Source of the DNA: Hyphomicrobium sp.
Lineage (GTDB): Bacteria > Pseudomonadota > Alphaproteobacteria > Rhizobiales > Hyphomicrobiaceae
Length of the DNA: 64,000 nucleotides
Assembly (NCBI RefSeq): GCF_009026145.1
Contig: NZ_WBUE01000004.1
Location: 1-64,000, forward strand
Reading direction: 5' to 3'
Positions 42,040 through 52,398 of this stretch are shown one piece after another. How positions within the stretch are numbered: the stretch's first letter is position 1; every line of letters begins with the position of its first letter. A program made the translations under genes and the position numbers. Under the pieces are notes generated by a model. It did no database searches, was not told where the DNA came from, and saw nothing but the letters and a program-made list of their open reading frames with translations.

Positions 42040-44865
42040 TCACATCCTCAGCTTGGTTCCGAGCCAGAAGCTGCGGCCGCGCACCCACGGGTTGGTGTTT
42101 GTGGCCACGCTGTTCCCGGCCGTGTCGAGCAGGTTGTTCACTTCCAGCTCGATGGCCGCCATCTCGCTCACGTTGTATTGGGCGTGCAGATCGACCATCA
42201 GCGTCGGCGAGAACGTCCTGTCGTCGTAGACGTGATAGTCGACGCCGGGGATGGGACCCGGCACCTCCTCGTCCGTGTCGTAGACGCCCTCGTAGGCGAA
42301 GTTGTAACCCGCGTTGAAATCTACGAACAACGCGTCGTTGAACCAGGACGTGGTCAGGGTGGCGCCGACGCGCACCGGGATGTCGAGGTTGCCGGTGATC
42401 ATCTTGAACGTATCGGCCGTATAGTACTGTCCCTTGTATTCGATGTGGACCTCGTCGGACAGATCGGCGTCGTAATAGTACGTTCCGGTATTCTTCTCCT
42501 GGTCGGCCCAGGTGATGTTGGCGCTGATGCCGAGCGACGACAGCAGCGGGTTCTTCAGGTTGTGCCAGTACTTCGAGTACTCGGCCGTCACCGATTCATA
42601 GTAGCTCGAACCGTTGTTGGTCAGCACATTGCACAGGCTGCTGCCGCACTCGTCGGAGGAATATTCGTCCTTGCCGTGCCGCTCCGCGTAGCGGACTCGG
42701 AACTGTCCACCTGCCAGCGGATCGAGAATGCGCGCCGTGGCCGTGTACTCGTCCTTGTAGGGTGTATCGAGGCCGTTCGCCGTCATCTTCCAGTTCGTGA
42801 CAGGGGCATTCATCGTGTAGTCCGCTGGGACGTCACTGCCCACGTGCGTTCTCGTCCAAGCCTGTGACCGAGGCTGGCCGTCTCGCACGGCGTAGTAGAG
42901 CGCCTCACCCTGATAGTAGCGGTTGTAGCCGGCGGTGAAGCTCAGCCCGTTGAATGGCGTGACGGTGGCGGCAACGCGGGGCGATAGGTTCGGGTTCTTC
43001 TGATAATCATCATAGTCGAAGCGAACGCCGGTCCTGAAATTGAACCAATCCAATGTCTGGTCGATCTCCGAGAAGAGGTGGATCGAATCCACCGTCGCCG
43101 ACGTCTCGAAGGCGGGCGTGATCGTCTTGATTCGGTTGTAGTACTCGCTGGTGCAGAGCTCATCGCCTGGAGGGCAGTTGAAGCTCCCACTGGCTGGACT
43201 ATTCGGACTCGTGTTGCCCGTTGCCGTGACCCACGAGGAATACGAGATATACTCCTCGGGTCGGGCGCGCCGCCCCTCGATCGAACGGGCTTCGCCGCCG
43301 AGAAGGAACGTGCCCCACAACAGCCGGCCGGTCATCTCGTGCTGCAGGCCTATATCGGTTTGTCCCTGCTCTATGTCGCCCGTGCTGCCGTCTCTGCAAC
43401 TGGTATTGTTCTGGACGGCCGTGGTGCCGAGCGTCGACGTCGGAACCTCGCGGCACCAGTCCTTGAAGTCGTCTGTTTCGAACGTCGTCGACCACACGTT
43501 GCCCGATCTTCTACGCCGCATGGAAATGTAGCTATAAGAGACGTTGCCGTTGGCGTCGTTGTAGGTGTTGCCGTCGTTGAAGTAGCCCCGCGTCATGATA
43601 TTGACGCCGCCAAGCCCGATCCCCGGCGCGACGATCTGATCGAGCTTGGCGCGATGCTCGATCTGGTTGGTCCAGCCGTGGCTTTCGATGTCGACCTCGG
43701 CATCGCGCCAGTACGCGTTCTCCCAGAGCTGGTGATACTTGGTCAGCGAGGAGTCGAACACGAAACGGCCGATATCGGTTTTCACCGCCGTGGCGAAGCG
43801 GAAGAAGATGTTGTCGGAATCCTCCTCCAGCGGCTTGTTGTAGAGCTCGTAGATCTTCTGCTTGCTCGTCTCGACCGTCTTGCGGCTCGCCTGCGCGATG
43901 AACGACCAATCGTTGGTGATAGGTGCGCCGACGGACACGGCAAGATTGCTCTTCGTGAACTCCGGGTGCTTGACGCCGTTGGGATTGGTTCCGGTTTTTG
44001 TGCCGATGATGTAGTGCACCATCTCGTCGGTGTGCCGCGAATAGCTGACTGAGGCGTGGTAACGGTCCGTCGGCGGCTGGGCGAGATCGTAGATGACCGC
44101 GCCGCCGAGAAACTCGCCGTACTTTGCCGAAGCGTTACTGTCGATGATCGTCGCCTGACCCACGAACTCGATCGGCACATAGACCGTTTGCGGATGCAGA
44201 CCGTAAATATTGTCGGTGATCACCGTCTGCTGGTTGTCCGTGAACATGTTGTTGGAGTTGTCGATGGGACCGGTGTTGGTATTGATGCTCACGCCGTTGA
44301 GGATGATGTTGTTCTCATACGTCTTGCCGCCCATGATGGTGAACTGCATCGGACGCGTGTCGAGCTCCTTCTGCCCGGACATACCGGCGTCCTCATTGGT
44401 GTCGTTCTGATACTGGACGTTCGGCAGGTTGCGCACGAAGGTGTTGGCGTCCCCGCCGCCGAGGGTGCGCGCCCGCGCGTTGTCACCTGAGAGAACCGTC
44501 GTTCCGGTGTCGGACAGAGACTGCCCGAGGGTGACCGGATCGGGCTGTTCGGCTTGCGCGCTCGGATCGGCGACGACCACCGCGCCCGCCTTGGGTTTGG
44601 CAACTGCCTTGGTCTTCTTCTTTGCGGGCTTGGGCGAGGCCTCGACGATCATGTCGGGGAGTGCCGCGCTTGGCTTTGCCGCCTTCTGCTGAACGGGCGC
44701 GGCATCCTTCGGCGGATCTGCGGGCGTTTCAGCCGGCGTCTGCACGGGAGCCTGTTCTCTGCCCTGCGTTTCGGTCGCGGTCTGCGCCGCAGCGCCTTTC
44801 GCCCCCATCATCAAGGCGCACACCAACACGCACGCGCAACCGCGCGCGAACGCACACCCACTCAT
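42040..44865 (-). CDS. TonB-dependent outer-membrane receptor
   Basis: The 941-residue protein has a signal peptide ending AAAQ and a long Pro/Ala/Lys-rich segment (residues about 30-105) with PDMIVEASPKP as a possible TonB box. The plug domain (ARTLGGGDANTFVRNLPNVQ, YENNIILNGVSINT, GEFLGGAVIYDLAQPP) is followed by a 22-strand barrel ending LEVNNLLDTAGNSV and WLGTKLRM. The ligand is unknown. Coupling to a dihaem peroxidase gene suggests iron, copper or haem-related uptake. A promoter-like sequence lies about 130 bases upstream. Confidence 0.93.
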   Translation of the reverse strand: MSGCAFARGCACVLVCALMMGAKGAAAQTATETQGREQAPVQTPAETPADPPKDAAPVQQKAAKPSAALPDMIVEASPKPAKKKTKAVAKPKAGAVVVADPSAQAEQPDPVTLGQSLSDTGTTVLSGDNARARTLGGGDANTFVRNLPNVQYQNDTNEDAGMSGQKELDTRPMQFTIMGGKTYENNIILNGVSINTNTGPIDNSNNMFTDNQQTVITDNIYGLHPQTVYVPIEFVGQATIIDSNASAKYGEFLGGAVIYDLAQPPTDRYHASVSYSRHTDEMVHYIIGTKTGTNPNGVKHPEFTKSNLAVSVGAPITNDWSFIAQASRKTVETSKQKIYELYNKPLEEDSDNIFFRFATAVKTDIGRFVFDSSLTKYHQLWENAYWRDAEVDIESHGWTNQIEHRAKLDQIVAPGIGLGGVNIMTRGYFNDGNTYNDANGNVSYSYISMRRRRSGNVWSTTFETDDFKDWCREVPTSTLGTTAVQNNTSCRDGSTGDIEQGQTDIGLQHEMTGRLLWGTFLLGGEARSIEGRRARPEEYISYSSWVTATGNTSPNSPASGSFNCPPGDELCTSEYYNRIKTITPAFETSATVDSIHLFSEIDQTLDWFNFRTGVRFDYDDYQKNPNLSPRVAATVTPFNGLSFTAGYNRYYQGEALYYAVRDGQPRSQAWTRTHVGSDVPADYTMNAPVTNWKMTANGLDTPYKDEYTATARILDPLAGGQFRVRYAERHGKDEYSSDECGSSLCNVLTNNGSSYYESVTAEYSKYWHNLKNPLLSSLGISANITWADQEKNTGTYYYDADLSDEVHIEYKGQYYTADTFKMITGNLDIPVRVGATLTTSWFNDALFVDFNAGYNFAYEGVYDTDEEVPGPIPGVDYHVYDDRTFSPTLMVDLHAQYNVSEMAAIELEVNNLLDTAGNSVATNTNPWVRGRSFWLGTKLRM

Positions 44866-44994
44866 CGTCCCCCCAACGCCTACGCAACGCTACTGGCAGG
44901 TTGGCTCGCTGGGACGAAGCGTATGGTGGCGCTCGCCTTAGGCTGGCTTGTCTGGAATCCCGCTATTCCCCGCGACCCGCAGGCCGCATTCTGT

Positions 44995-45022
44995 AGTATC
45001 TAAACATTACTCATTTAGTCAA
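44995..45022 (-). promoter_or_regulatory. Putative sigma70-type promoter of the TonB receptor operon
   Basis: On the - strand TTGACT is followed after 16 bases by GATACT, within an AT-rich patch unlike the surroundings. The same patch holds CTAAA-N9-TTTAG, an interrupted dyad that could be an operator. An exact Irr or Fur box is not present. Confidence 0.45.
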
Positions 45023-45113
45023 CAATCTATCGCGGGACGCGGCGCGACATGGTGTCGAGGCGGCTGACGCACGTCAGCTACCCACTCCGATCGATGTGGC
45101 ACTCACGCAGGGT

Positions 45114-45548
45114 TCAGCCGCTGCTCACGCGCCGCCGCCTCTCCGTAAGGCTGAGCGGGACGGCCGCATGTGCGGGCCGCTGCTCGTGCGGGAACAGTGC
45201 GCGTGGTGCGGCGCTCACGCTCATGGGAGCTTCGAGGTCGTCGTGGATGTTGCTGGCCGCCTCGCGCCAGTCGCCGGCGGTCGGAAGGTACGTGGTCGCT
45301 TCGTCCGCGGCGAGCGCCGGACGCGACACCTGGAACATGCCGATGCTCGACGCGAGTCCCTGCAGCTCGCCGAGGATGGCAGTGCGCCGCGCCTCGTGCT
45401 CGCTGGCAATGCTCTGCACGTCTTGCAGAAGCTGCTCGTCGAGGCGGCTGAGCGCCTCCCCCAGCGCCTTGACGAGCGCCTCCTCATGCGTCGCCGTTTC
45501 GGCAATTCGGATGTGCATATCTTCGAGTTGCTGCAGCAGCTTCCTCAT
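45114..45548 (-). CDS. Hypothetical coiled-coil protein
   Basis: The 144-residue protein is soluble. Residues 1-75 are strongly helical with heptad-like spacing (MRKLLQQLEDMHIRIAETAT, then ALGEALSRLDEQLLQDVQSI), followed by a less ordered C-terminus ending TERRRRVSSG. GAGGGGG lies before the ATG at 45548. An upstream in-frame start at 45653 is possible but lacks a ribosome-binding site. I do not recognise a family. Confidence 0.6.
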   Translation of the reverse strand: MRKLLQQLEDMHIRIAETATHEEALVKALGEALSRLDEQLLQDVQSIASEHEARRTAILGELQGLASSIGMFQVSRPALAADEATTYLPTAGDWREAASNIHDDLEAPMSVSAAPRALFPHEQRPAHAAVPLSLTERRRRVSSG

Positions 45549-45702
45549 TCCTGGCCCCCTCGCGGTTCTCTGCCGAATCAAACACTTGAGGCCATTTGGC
45601 CATTTGTTCGGGCCGGAATTGAGATGGCGTGACAGGACGATGCGCGCGGCCACCGCAACGGCGCCGCCTTGAATGGACTGCGCGCCTGTCTCTGGCTTGC
45701 CG

Positions 45703-46347
45703 TTAGTAGCGGGCGCCGTCAGGCAGCTGGCGGAACTCCTCCCATACCTTCTGCGCTTCGGGGCGCATGATCTGCTGCACCGCTATATGGCGCTGGCCGT
45801 AGGGGAGGTTGAGGTCCTTGGCGATGTTGCTGTCGTCGAACAGGTCGCCGTAGTCGGCATAGGAGGCGCCATAGAAGATCTTGCCGACGCGCGCCCAGTA
45901 GGCGACCGAGTAGCACATCGGGCACGGCTCGCAGCTCGAATAGAGCACCGCGCCGTCGACGTGCGGACTGCCGACCTTGCGGCACGCCTCGCGCAGAACA
46001 TTCACCTCCGCATGCGCCGAAGGATCGCTGTCGCGCATCACGCTGTTGCCGGCGACGGCGAGCACCTTGCCGTCGAGCACTAGGACGGCGCCGAACGGTC
46101 CGCCGGTCTTGTTGACCACGCCCGCTTCGCGCATCCTGTCCAGCGCCATCGCCATGTATTGGCGATCCTCATCGGTAACCTCCCCAGCCGGCTTTGCCGC
46201 CTGCGCCGCCGTCTCGGCCAGCGCGCCGGTCGGAATGACGGCGCCCGCCGCAACCGCTGCTCCGGCAAACAGGAAATCGCGCCGCGCAACGGAGCGAACG
46301 CAGGCCAGAGCTCGGGCCAATTCGGGATCGCCGTGCAGTAAGGACAT
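45703..46347 (-). CDS. Tat-exported cytidine/guanine deaminase-family protein
   Basis: The 214-residue protein carries a twin-arginine signal (RSVARRDFLFAGAAVAAGAV, cleavage near ALA), then a zinc-dependent nucleoside/nucleobase deaminase domain. SAHAEVNVLREAC supplies the His and catalytic Glu, and SCEPCPMCYSVAYW the two zinc cysteines; GGPFGAVLV is also conserved. The spacing resembles guanine deaminase/tRNA adenosine deaminase-like proteins. Export of this family is unusual. AGGAGG precedes the ATG. The substrate is unknown. Confidence 0.85.
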   Translation of the reverse strand: MSLLHGDPELARALACVRSVARRDFLFAGAAVAAGAVIPTGALAETAAQAAKPAGEVTDEDRQYMAMALDRMREAGVVNKTGGPFGAVLVLDGKVLAVAGNSVMRDSDPSAHAEVNVLREACRKVGSPHVDGAVLYSSCEPCPMCYSVAYWARVGKIFYGASYADYGDLFDDSNIAKDLNLPYGQRHIAVQQIMRPEAQKVWEEFRQLPDGARY

Positions 46348-46480
46348 GGTCGCCTCCTGAGGTGTTGTCGCGCCGCAGATTGCGCGGCCGCACCTTAGGT
46401 TGACGTGTGAGTAGCCTCCCGCGGGGCGGCTTTTGGCCGCCATGCTTTCACAGTCCTTGCGGCATTAGGTGCGATTGTCG

Positions 46481-48157
46481 CTAGCGCTTTTCCCAGATGG
46501 CGAAAAACGCCTGCAGCTTGCGGCGCCAGTAAAGGCGCGTGTCGGCCAGCGCATCGAGGAACTCGGCAAGTCTATTGGCCTTGATGACCGTATATACGGT
46601 GAGCATGGTTGTCAGGACGGCAACAACGCCGAAATAGCCGACCTTGATGGCCAGTGGAGCATCCGCCTCGTCGAGCAGGTTCATGCCGAGGAAGCCCGTC
46701 GTCGCCGTACCGATGAGGCTGAGAATGGCAACGACGGTGAGCCGTACGATCGTCGCCGACGAGCGGCGCAGCAGGTCGCTGTCGAGGTACTCGCTCATGT
46801 CGCGCAGCTCCTCGCGCACGTCGTTGTAAAGACGCGTCGTGGCCAGGTGGTCCGACCACAGGCGAAACAGATCGCGGGCAACCGCCTGATTGCTCACCTC
46901 GTAGAACCAGTAGCGATGCGAGAAGCGCAGGAAGATCTCCAGCGCCTGGCGAATATCGGCGTGAAAATTCTCAACGCTCTGCGGGCGTCGGGTGTCGAGC
47001 CGTCCGATGATGCGTGCCAGGCGATCGGAGAGCACGAGCAGTGCGGCGCGATGCAGATGCGCGATCAAACCTAGGAGAAAGAAGGTATTGCGAAACTGGG
47101 CGAGCAGCCCGCGCTCGGCATCGGTGACCACCTCCTGGCGCGCGTCTGCGACCATCACAAACGCGTGCCCGCAGCACATCATGCGGGTATCGATCCAGTC
47201 GTCGCCGCGCCGTGGATCGTGAAAGCGGTCGTAGCAGTAACGTTGGTTGAAATCGCCCAGAAAGGCCGCCGCGTAGGGGGCGGATGCCGGGTCGCCGGGC
47301 GGCAATACCAGCCCGAGACGCGCATGATCGTGCGCCGTAAGGCTGTGCGGATCCCCCATGGCGAGATAGGCCATCAACGGGATCCAATTGTGCTCCACCA
47401 GTCCGTACGTGAGCGGCGCCTCGCCCTCGCGGCTGAGCGGCGCCAGTAGGTACTTCCAATGCGAGGCGATGGTCGGAACCTGTCGGCGGCAGACCGATGA
47501 CAGGAATTTGTCGCGCTGCTCGTAGTCGGAGGTTGCCAGAACGCGGCCCTTACCATCGAGCCATTCGACCCGCTCCGGGCAGTGCCAAGCTTCGCCGTGA
47601 TCGGTCCATCCCGCCGGGTAGGAACGGCCGAAGCGGTACATGACCTCCTGCACGTCCTCCAGCGCCAGATCGCGGCCCTCGATCTCGACGGCGAGGATGG
47701 CCACATCGACGTCCTGGAAGAAGTGCAGCTCGACGCGCGCTACGTTGAACGCTAACGGGGCCTCCCCGCTCGTCGGCGTGATCCGCGTCGCGGCGATGTC
47801 GTGGCGGGCGAAGACGCGAATGGGTCCACCCCGCGCGAGCGCGCCTCCATAGAGAAAGCGCTGCACGTGCGGAAGGAAGGACACGTATTCGCGATAGGCG
47901 TGCTCCTGAAGTGCGCCCGGATCGAGCGGAATTGCCTCCTCGGTCTCCGCCCAATGGGAATCGGTGCCGCACATGAGGGCGGCAAGCGCATCCTGGTCGC
48001 CGGCCCCGGTGTCCCGCGGGATCAGCTGCAGCGGCCAAAGGAGAATCTGCCGGAACTGCCGCACGACCCGCCCCGGGTCCGCAGATCGCGGCGCCGCGCG
48101 CGCTGCCGGCTCGGCGCTCTCAAGCGATTTGCGGTCGGCATTGTTCGTTGCGGCCAT
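46481..48157 (-). CDS. CorA-like divalent cation transporter with large N-terminal domain
   Basis: This 558-residue protein ends in two membrane helices with the CorA hallmark GMN at about 491-493 (TATTGFLGMNLLDEADAP), preceded by a long helical region (DVREELRDMSEYLDSDLLRR). The cytoplasmic N-terminal ~400 residues are larger than in E. coli CorA (316 residues in all). Loss of the YGMN tyrosine (LGMN here) makes it a divergent member. Mg2+, Zn2+ or Co2+ flux is likely; the ion cannot be assigned. Confidence 0.78.
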   Translation of the reverse strand: MAATNNADRKSLESAEPAARAAPRSADPGRVVRQFRQILLWPLQLIPRDTGAGDQDALAALMCGTDSHWAETEEAIPLDPGALQEHAYREYVSFLPHVQRFLYGGALARGGPIRVFARHDIAATRITPTSGEAPLAFNVARVELHFFQDVDVAILAVEIEGRDLALEDVQEVMYRFGRSYPAGWTDHGEAWHCPERVEWLDGKGRVLATSDYEQRDKFLSSVCRRQVPTIASHWKYLLAPLSREGEAPLTYGLVEHNWIPLMAYLAMGDPHSLTAHDHARLGLVLPPGDPASAPYAAAFLGDFNQRYCYDRFHDPRRGDDWIDTRMMCCGHAFVMVADARQEVVTDAERGLLAQFRNTFFLLGLIAHLHRAALLVLSDRLARIIGRLDTRRPQSVENFHADIRQALEIFLRFSHRYWFYEVSNQAVARDLFRLWSDHLATTRLYNDVREELRDMSEYLDSDLLRRSSATIVRLTVVAILSLIGTATTGFLGMNLLDEADAPLAIKVGYFGVVAVLTTMLTVYTVIKANRLAEFLDALADTRLYWRRKLQAFFAIWEKR

Positions 48158-48274
48158 GGCGTCATGCTGGCTCGAGCACCGGCTCCCTCGATTAGGAGTT
48201 TCAACCCTTAAGATTGGGTGCCGGGGCGAGCGCCAGGTAGGGGCAGTCGCCGTGAACGTGCATCACCCGAACGC

Positions 48275-49600
<1,326 letters not shown>

Positions 49601-49690
49601 GAGCGCGCGCGCACCATTTGCCCGCCGCCCTTCTTCGCCTCCAAGCTGCTCCGCTATGTCAACGCGTTCGTCGATAACTGCCGTCCGAGC

Positions 49691-49936
49691 TTAGGCCTCG
49701 GTCGTTTCGGTCTCCATGAGGTGGACCGGCTGGCCGGGCATGATGGTCGAGATCGCATGCTTATACACGAGCTGCGAATGACCGTCCCGCCGCAACAGCA
49801 CACAAAAGTTGTCGAACCAGCTCACGATCCCCTGGAGCTTGACGCCATTGATCAGAAAGATGGTCAGGGGCGTCTTGTTCTTGCGCACGTGGTTCAGGAA
49901 CGTGTCCTGAAGGTTCTGGACTCGATCTGCGCCCAT
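49691..49936 (-). CDS. hfq: RNA chaperone Hfq
   Basis: The 81-residue hexameric Sm-like protein pairs small RNAs with mRNAs. [20 protein letters not shown] (Sm1 region), [20 protein letters not shown] and the Sm2 motif [11 protein letters not shown] are complete. The C-terminal tail is short, as in other Rhizobiales. The ATG is preceded by an A-run and GGCGG. An AT-rich patch at about 50000-50035, unlike the surroundings, probably holds its own promoter, separating it from dat. Confidence 0.97.
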   Translation of the reverse strand: MGADRVQNLQDTFLNHVRKNKTPLTIFLINGVKLQGIVSWFDNFCVLLRRDGHSQLVYKHAISTIMPGQPVHLMETETTEA

Positions 49937-50077
49937 TTTTTTTATCCGCCTGTTCTAGGTCTGCATGGGGTAGTTTAGTCACTTCGGTGAGCGACACGCA
50001 GTGACTGTAATATAATAACATTATGTCGCACTGCACACTAAAAGGTATACCAACTCCGTCATCAAAATGAAGCGGCT

Positions 50078-50941
50078 TCAGGCGCTCGAAATGGCGGCAA
50101 TCTGGTGAAATTTCAAGCGCAGGCGCTGGGTCACCGGACCCGGTCTGCCGTCGCCGATCTGACGTCCGTCGATGCGGACGACGGGCATCACCGTCTGCGT
50201 CGCGGAGGTGATGAAGGCCTCCCGGGCAGCGTAGGCCTCGGTCAGCCGAAAGGGGCGTTCGATCAGGGGCATCCTCTCCTCGCCGAGCACATCGCGCAGC
50301 GTCGCGCGTGTCACCCCCGGAAGAATATCGGTGCCCAATTGCCGCGTGATGACAGAACCGTCGTGATCGACGATCCAGGCGTTGCTGGAGGCACCCTCGG
50401 TGACGCAGCCGTCAGCGTCGACGAACCAGGCTTCGCGCGCGCCATCCTTGCGGGCGGCCTCCTTGGCGAGGCACGCGGGCAGCAGCATCACCGTCTTGAT
50501 GTCGCAGCGCTGCCAGCGGATGTCGGGCATCGACTTGACCGCGATGCCGTTGAGCGCAGCGGCCGCCAGCCGCGCTGTCGATACCGGGCGCGCCAGGCAG
50601 ACGACCGTCGGCGACACGTCGGGCCCAGGAAAATAGAACTCGCGCGGCGCGGCGCCGCGCGTCACCTGCAGGTAGACGAGTCCGTCACGCACGCGATTGC
50701 GGCGGATTACCTGGCGCATGACGTGGGCGAGCGCAGGCCCGCTCATTGGCAGTGCGATCTCGAGCTCGCCGAGCGAGCGGGCAAGCCGCGCCATGTGACG
50801 CGCCTCGTCGATGAGCTGTCCGCCGCGGACTTCGCACACCTCGTAGATGGCGTCGGCGAACTGGAAGCCGCGGTCCTCGACGTGAACGGCGGCTTGTGCG
50901 TACGGCACGTAGCGGCCGTTGACGTAGACGATGCGGCTCAA
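50078..50941 (-). CDS. dat: D-amino-acid aminotransferase (class IV PLP enzyme)
   Basis: The 287-residue protein belongs to the fold-type IV aminotransferases. It opens VYVNGRYVPYAQAAVHVEDR - GFQFADAIYEV, has DIKTVMLLPACLAKEAARKD with the PLP lysine, CVTEGASSNAWIV and TSATQTVMPVVRIDG. D-amino-acid or branched-chain specificity cannot be separated with certainty; D-amino-acid aminotransferase is the usual annotation for this gene between ntrX and hfq in alphaproteobacteria. Start is TTG with GGGG upstream. Confidence 0.88.
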   Translation of the reverse strand: MSRIVYVNGRYVPYAQAAVHVEDRGFQFADAIYEVCEVRGGQLIDEARHMARLARSLGELEIALPMSGPALAHVMRQVIRRNRVRDGLVYLQVTRGAAPREFYFPGPDVSPTVVCLARPVSTARLAAAALNGIAVKSMPDIRWQRCDIKTVMLLPACLAKEAARKDGAREAWFVDADGCVTEGASSNAWIVDHDGSVITRQLGTDILPGVTRATLRDVLGEERMPLIERPFRLTEAYAAREAFITSATQTVMPVVRIDGRQIGDGRPGPVTQRLRLKFHQIAAISSA

Positions 50942-50969
50942 GAGATCCCCGCCGGTACTGATTCAAGAA

Positions 50970-52367
50970 CTAGGCTTGGCGCACTTCCATGCCGCGGTGC
51001 TCGGACGAGACCCCGAGCGCCCGCAGCTTGCGGTGCAGGGCCGACCTCTCCATGCCGACGAACTCGGCCGTGCGCGAGATGTTGCCACCGAAGCGGTTGA
51101 TCTGCGCCAAGAGGTACTCGCGCTCGAAGATTTCGCGCGCCTCGCGCAAGGGCAGCGACATCAGATGCTCGGCGCCGCCATTGACCGGCAGCGGCACGTT
51201 GGAGCCGATCTCCTCGGGCAGCATCTCGGCCGTGATCACCGTCGAAGGATCGCCGCCGGCGAGGATCATCAGCCGCTCGATATTGTTGCGCAACTCGCGC
51301 ACGTTGCCCGGCCAGTCGTGCGCCTGCAGCACGGCGATAGCGTCCTCGCCGATGCGCCGCGGCGCGAGGCCCGAGGCGTTCGAGAGCTGGCCGACGAAGT
51401 ATTGGATCAGGTCGGGGATGTCCTCGCGTCGCTCGGCGAGGCTCGGCACGCGCAGCGGCACGACGTTGAGGCGGTGATAGAGATCCTCGCGGAAGCGGCC
51501 CTCGGCGATCTCGCGCTCGAGGTCGCGGCTGGTCGAGGAGATGATCCGCACGTCGACTGCCACCTTCTGGCTGCCGCCGAGGCGCAGGAACTTCTGCTCG
51601 ACGAGCACGCGCAGCACTTTGCCCTGCGTCTCGACGGGCATGTCGGCGACCTCGTCGATGTAAAGAGTGCCGCCATGCGCCTCCTCCAGCGCGCCCACCT
51701 TGCGCGGGCCGCCACCGGTGCGGTCCTCGGTGCCGAACAGCTCTTCCTCGACGCGGTCGGGCGCCATGGCTGCCGCGTTGAGGACGACGAATGGCCCTTC
51801 GGCGCGCGCCGACTTCATATGGATGACGCGCGCGGCCAGCTCCTTGCCTGAGCCGGAGGCGCCGCGGATCAGGATACGGCTGTTGGTCGGTGCGACGCGG
51901 TCGATGGCGTTGCGCAGCTGGTTGATGGCCGGCGACTTGCCAACCATCTCAGCGCTGAAGGTCGATCGTTCGCGCAGCTCCCTCACCTCGCGCTTTAGTT
52001 GCGAGGCCTCGAGCGCGCGGAGCGTGACGAGGATCAGGCGGTCGGCCTTGAACGGCTTCTCGATGTAGTCGTAGGCGCCGCGCTTGATGGCGGTAACGGC
52101 GGTCTCGATGTTGCCGTGGCCGGATATAATGACCACCGGTAGGTCGGGGTAGGTGCGCTTGATGTAGGACAGTACCTCCAGCCCATCGAGTCGGCTGCCC
52201 TGCAGCCAGATGTCTAGCACCACGAGGTGCGGGCGCCGCTCTTCGATGGCCTTCAATGCCTCGTCGCTATCGCGCGCCAGGCGTGCGTTGTGTCCCTCGT
52301 CCTCGAGAATGCCAGCCACGAGGTCGCGAATGTCGGCCTCGTCGTCGACGATCAGGATGTCAGCCAT
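50970..52367 (-). CDS. ntrX: Response regulator NtrX
   Basis: The 465-residue sigma54-activator-like regulator has a receiver domain (ILIVDDEADIRDLVAGILED, acceptor Asp in LVVLDIWLQ), an AAA+ domain (IRGASGSGKELAARVIH, GGTLYIDEVADMP) and a Fis-type helix-turn-helix (NISRTAEFVGMERSALHRKL). The GAFTGA loop that contacts sigma54 is absent: between EELFGTEDRTG and GALEEAHGG the loop is shortened, as known for alphaproteobacterial NtrX, so it probably acts without sigma54. AAGGAG precedes the ATG. It follows ntrY by 31 bases. Confidence 0.95.
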   Translation of the reverse strand: MADILIVDDEADIRDLVAGILEDEGHNARLARDSDEALKAIEERRPHLVVLDIWLQGSRLDGLEVLSYIKRTYPDLPVVIISGHGNIETAVTAIKRGAYDYIEKPFKADRLILVTLRALEASQLKREVRELRERSTFSAEMVGKSPAINQLRNAIDRVAPTNSRILIRGASGSGKELAARVIHMKSARAEGPFVVLNAAAMAPDRVEEELFGTEDRTGGGPRKVGALEEAHGGTLYIDEVADMPVETQGKVLRVLVEQKFLRLGGSQKVAVDVRIISSTSRDLEREIAEGRFREDLYHRLNVVPLRVPSLAERREDIPDLIQYFVGQLSNASGLAPRRIGEDAIAVLQAHDWPGNVRELRNNIERLMILAGGDPSTVITAEMLPEEIGSNVPLPVNGGAEHLMSLPLREAREIFEREYLLAQINRFGGNISRTAEFVGMERSALHRKLRALGVSSEHRGMEVRQA

Positions 52368-52398
52368 CTCTCACAACTCCTTGTCGATAGCGTCAGGC

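Noticed and set aside
44990..45030. Iron-regulator (Irr/Fur) box upstream of the TonB receptor
   Set aside because: CTAAA-N9-TTTAG only loosely resembles an Irr box; spacing is wrong, so only a promoter is called.
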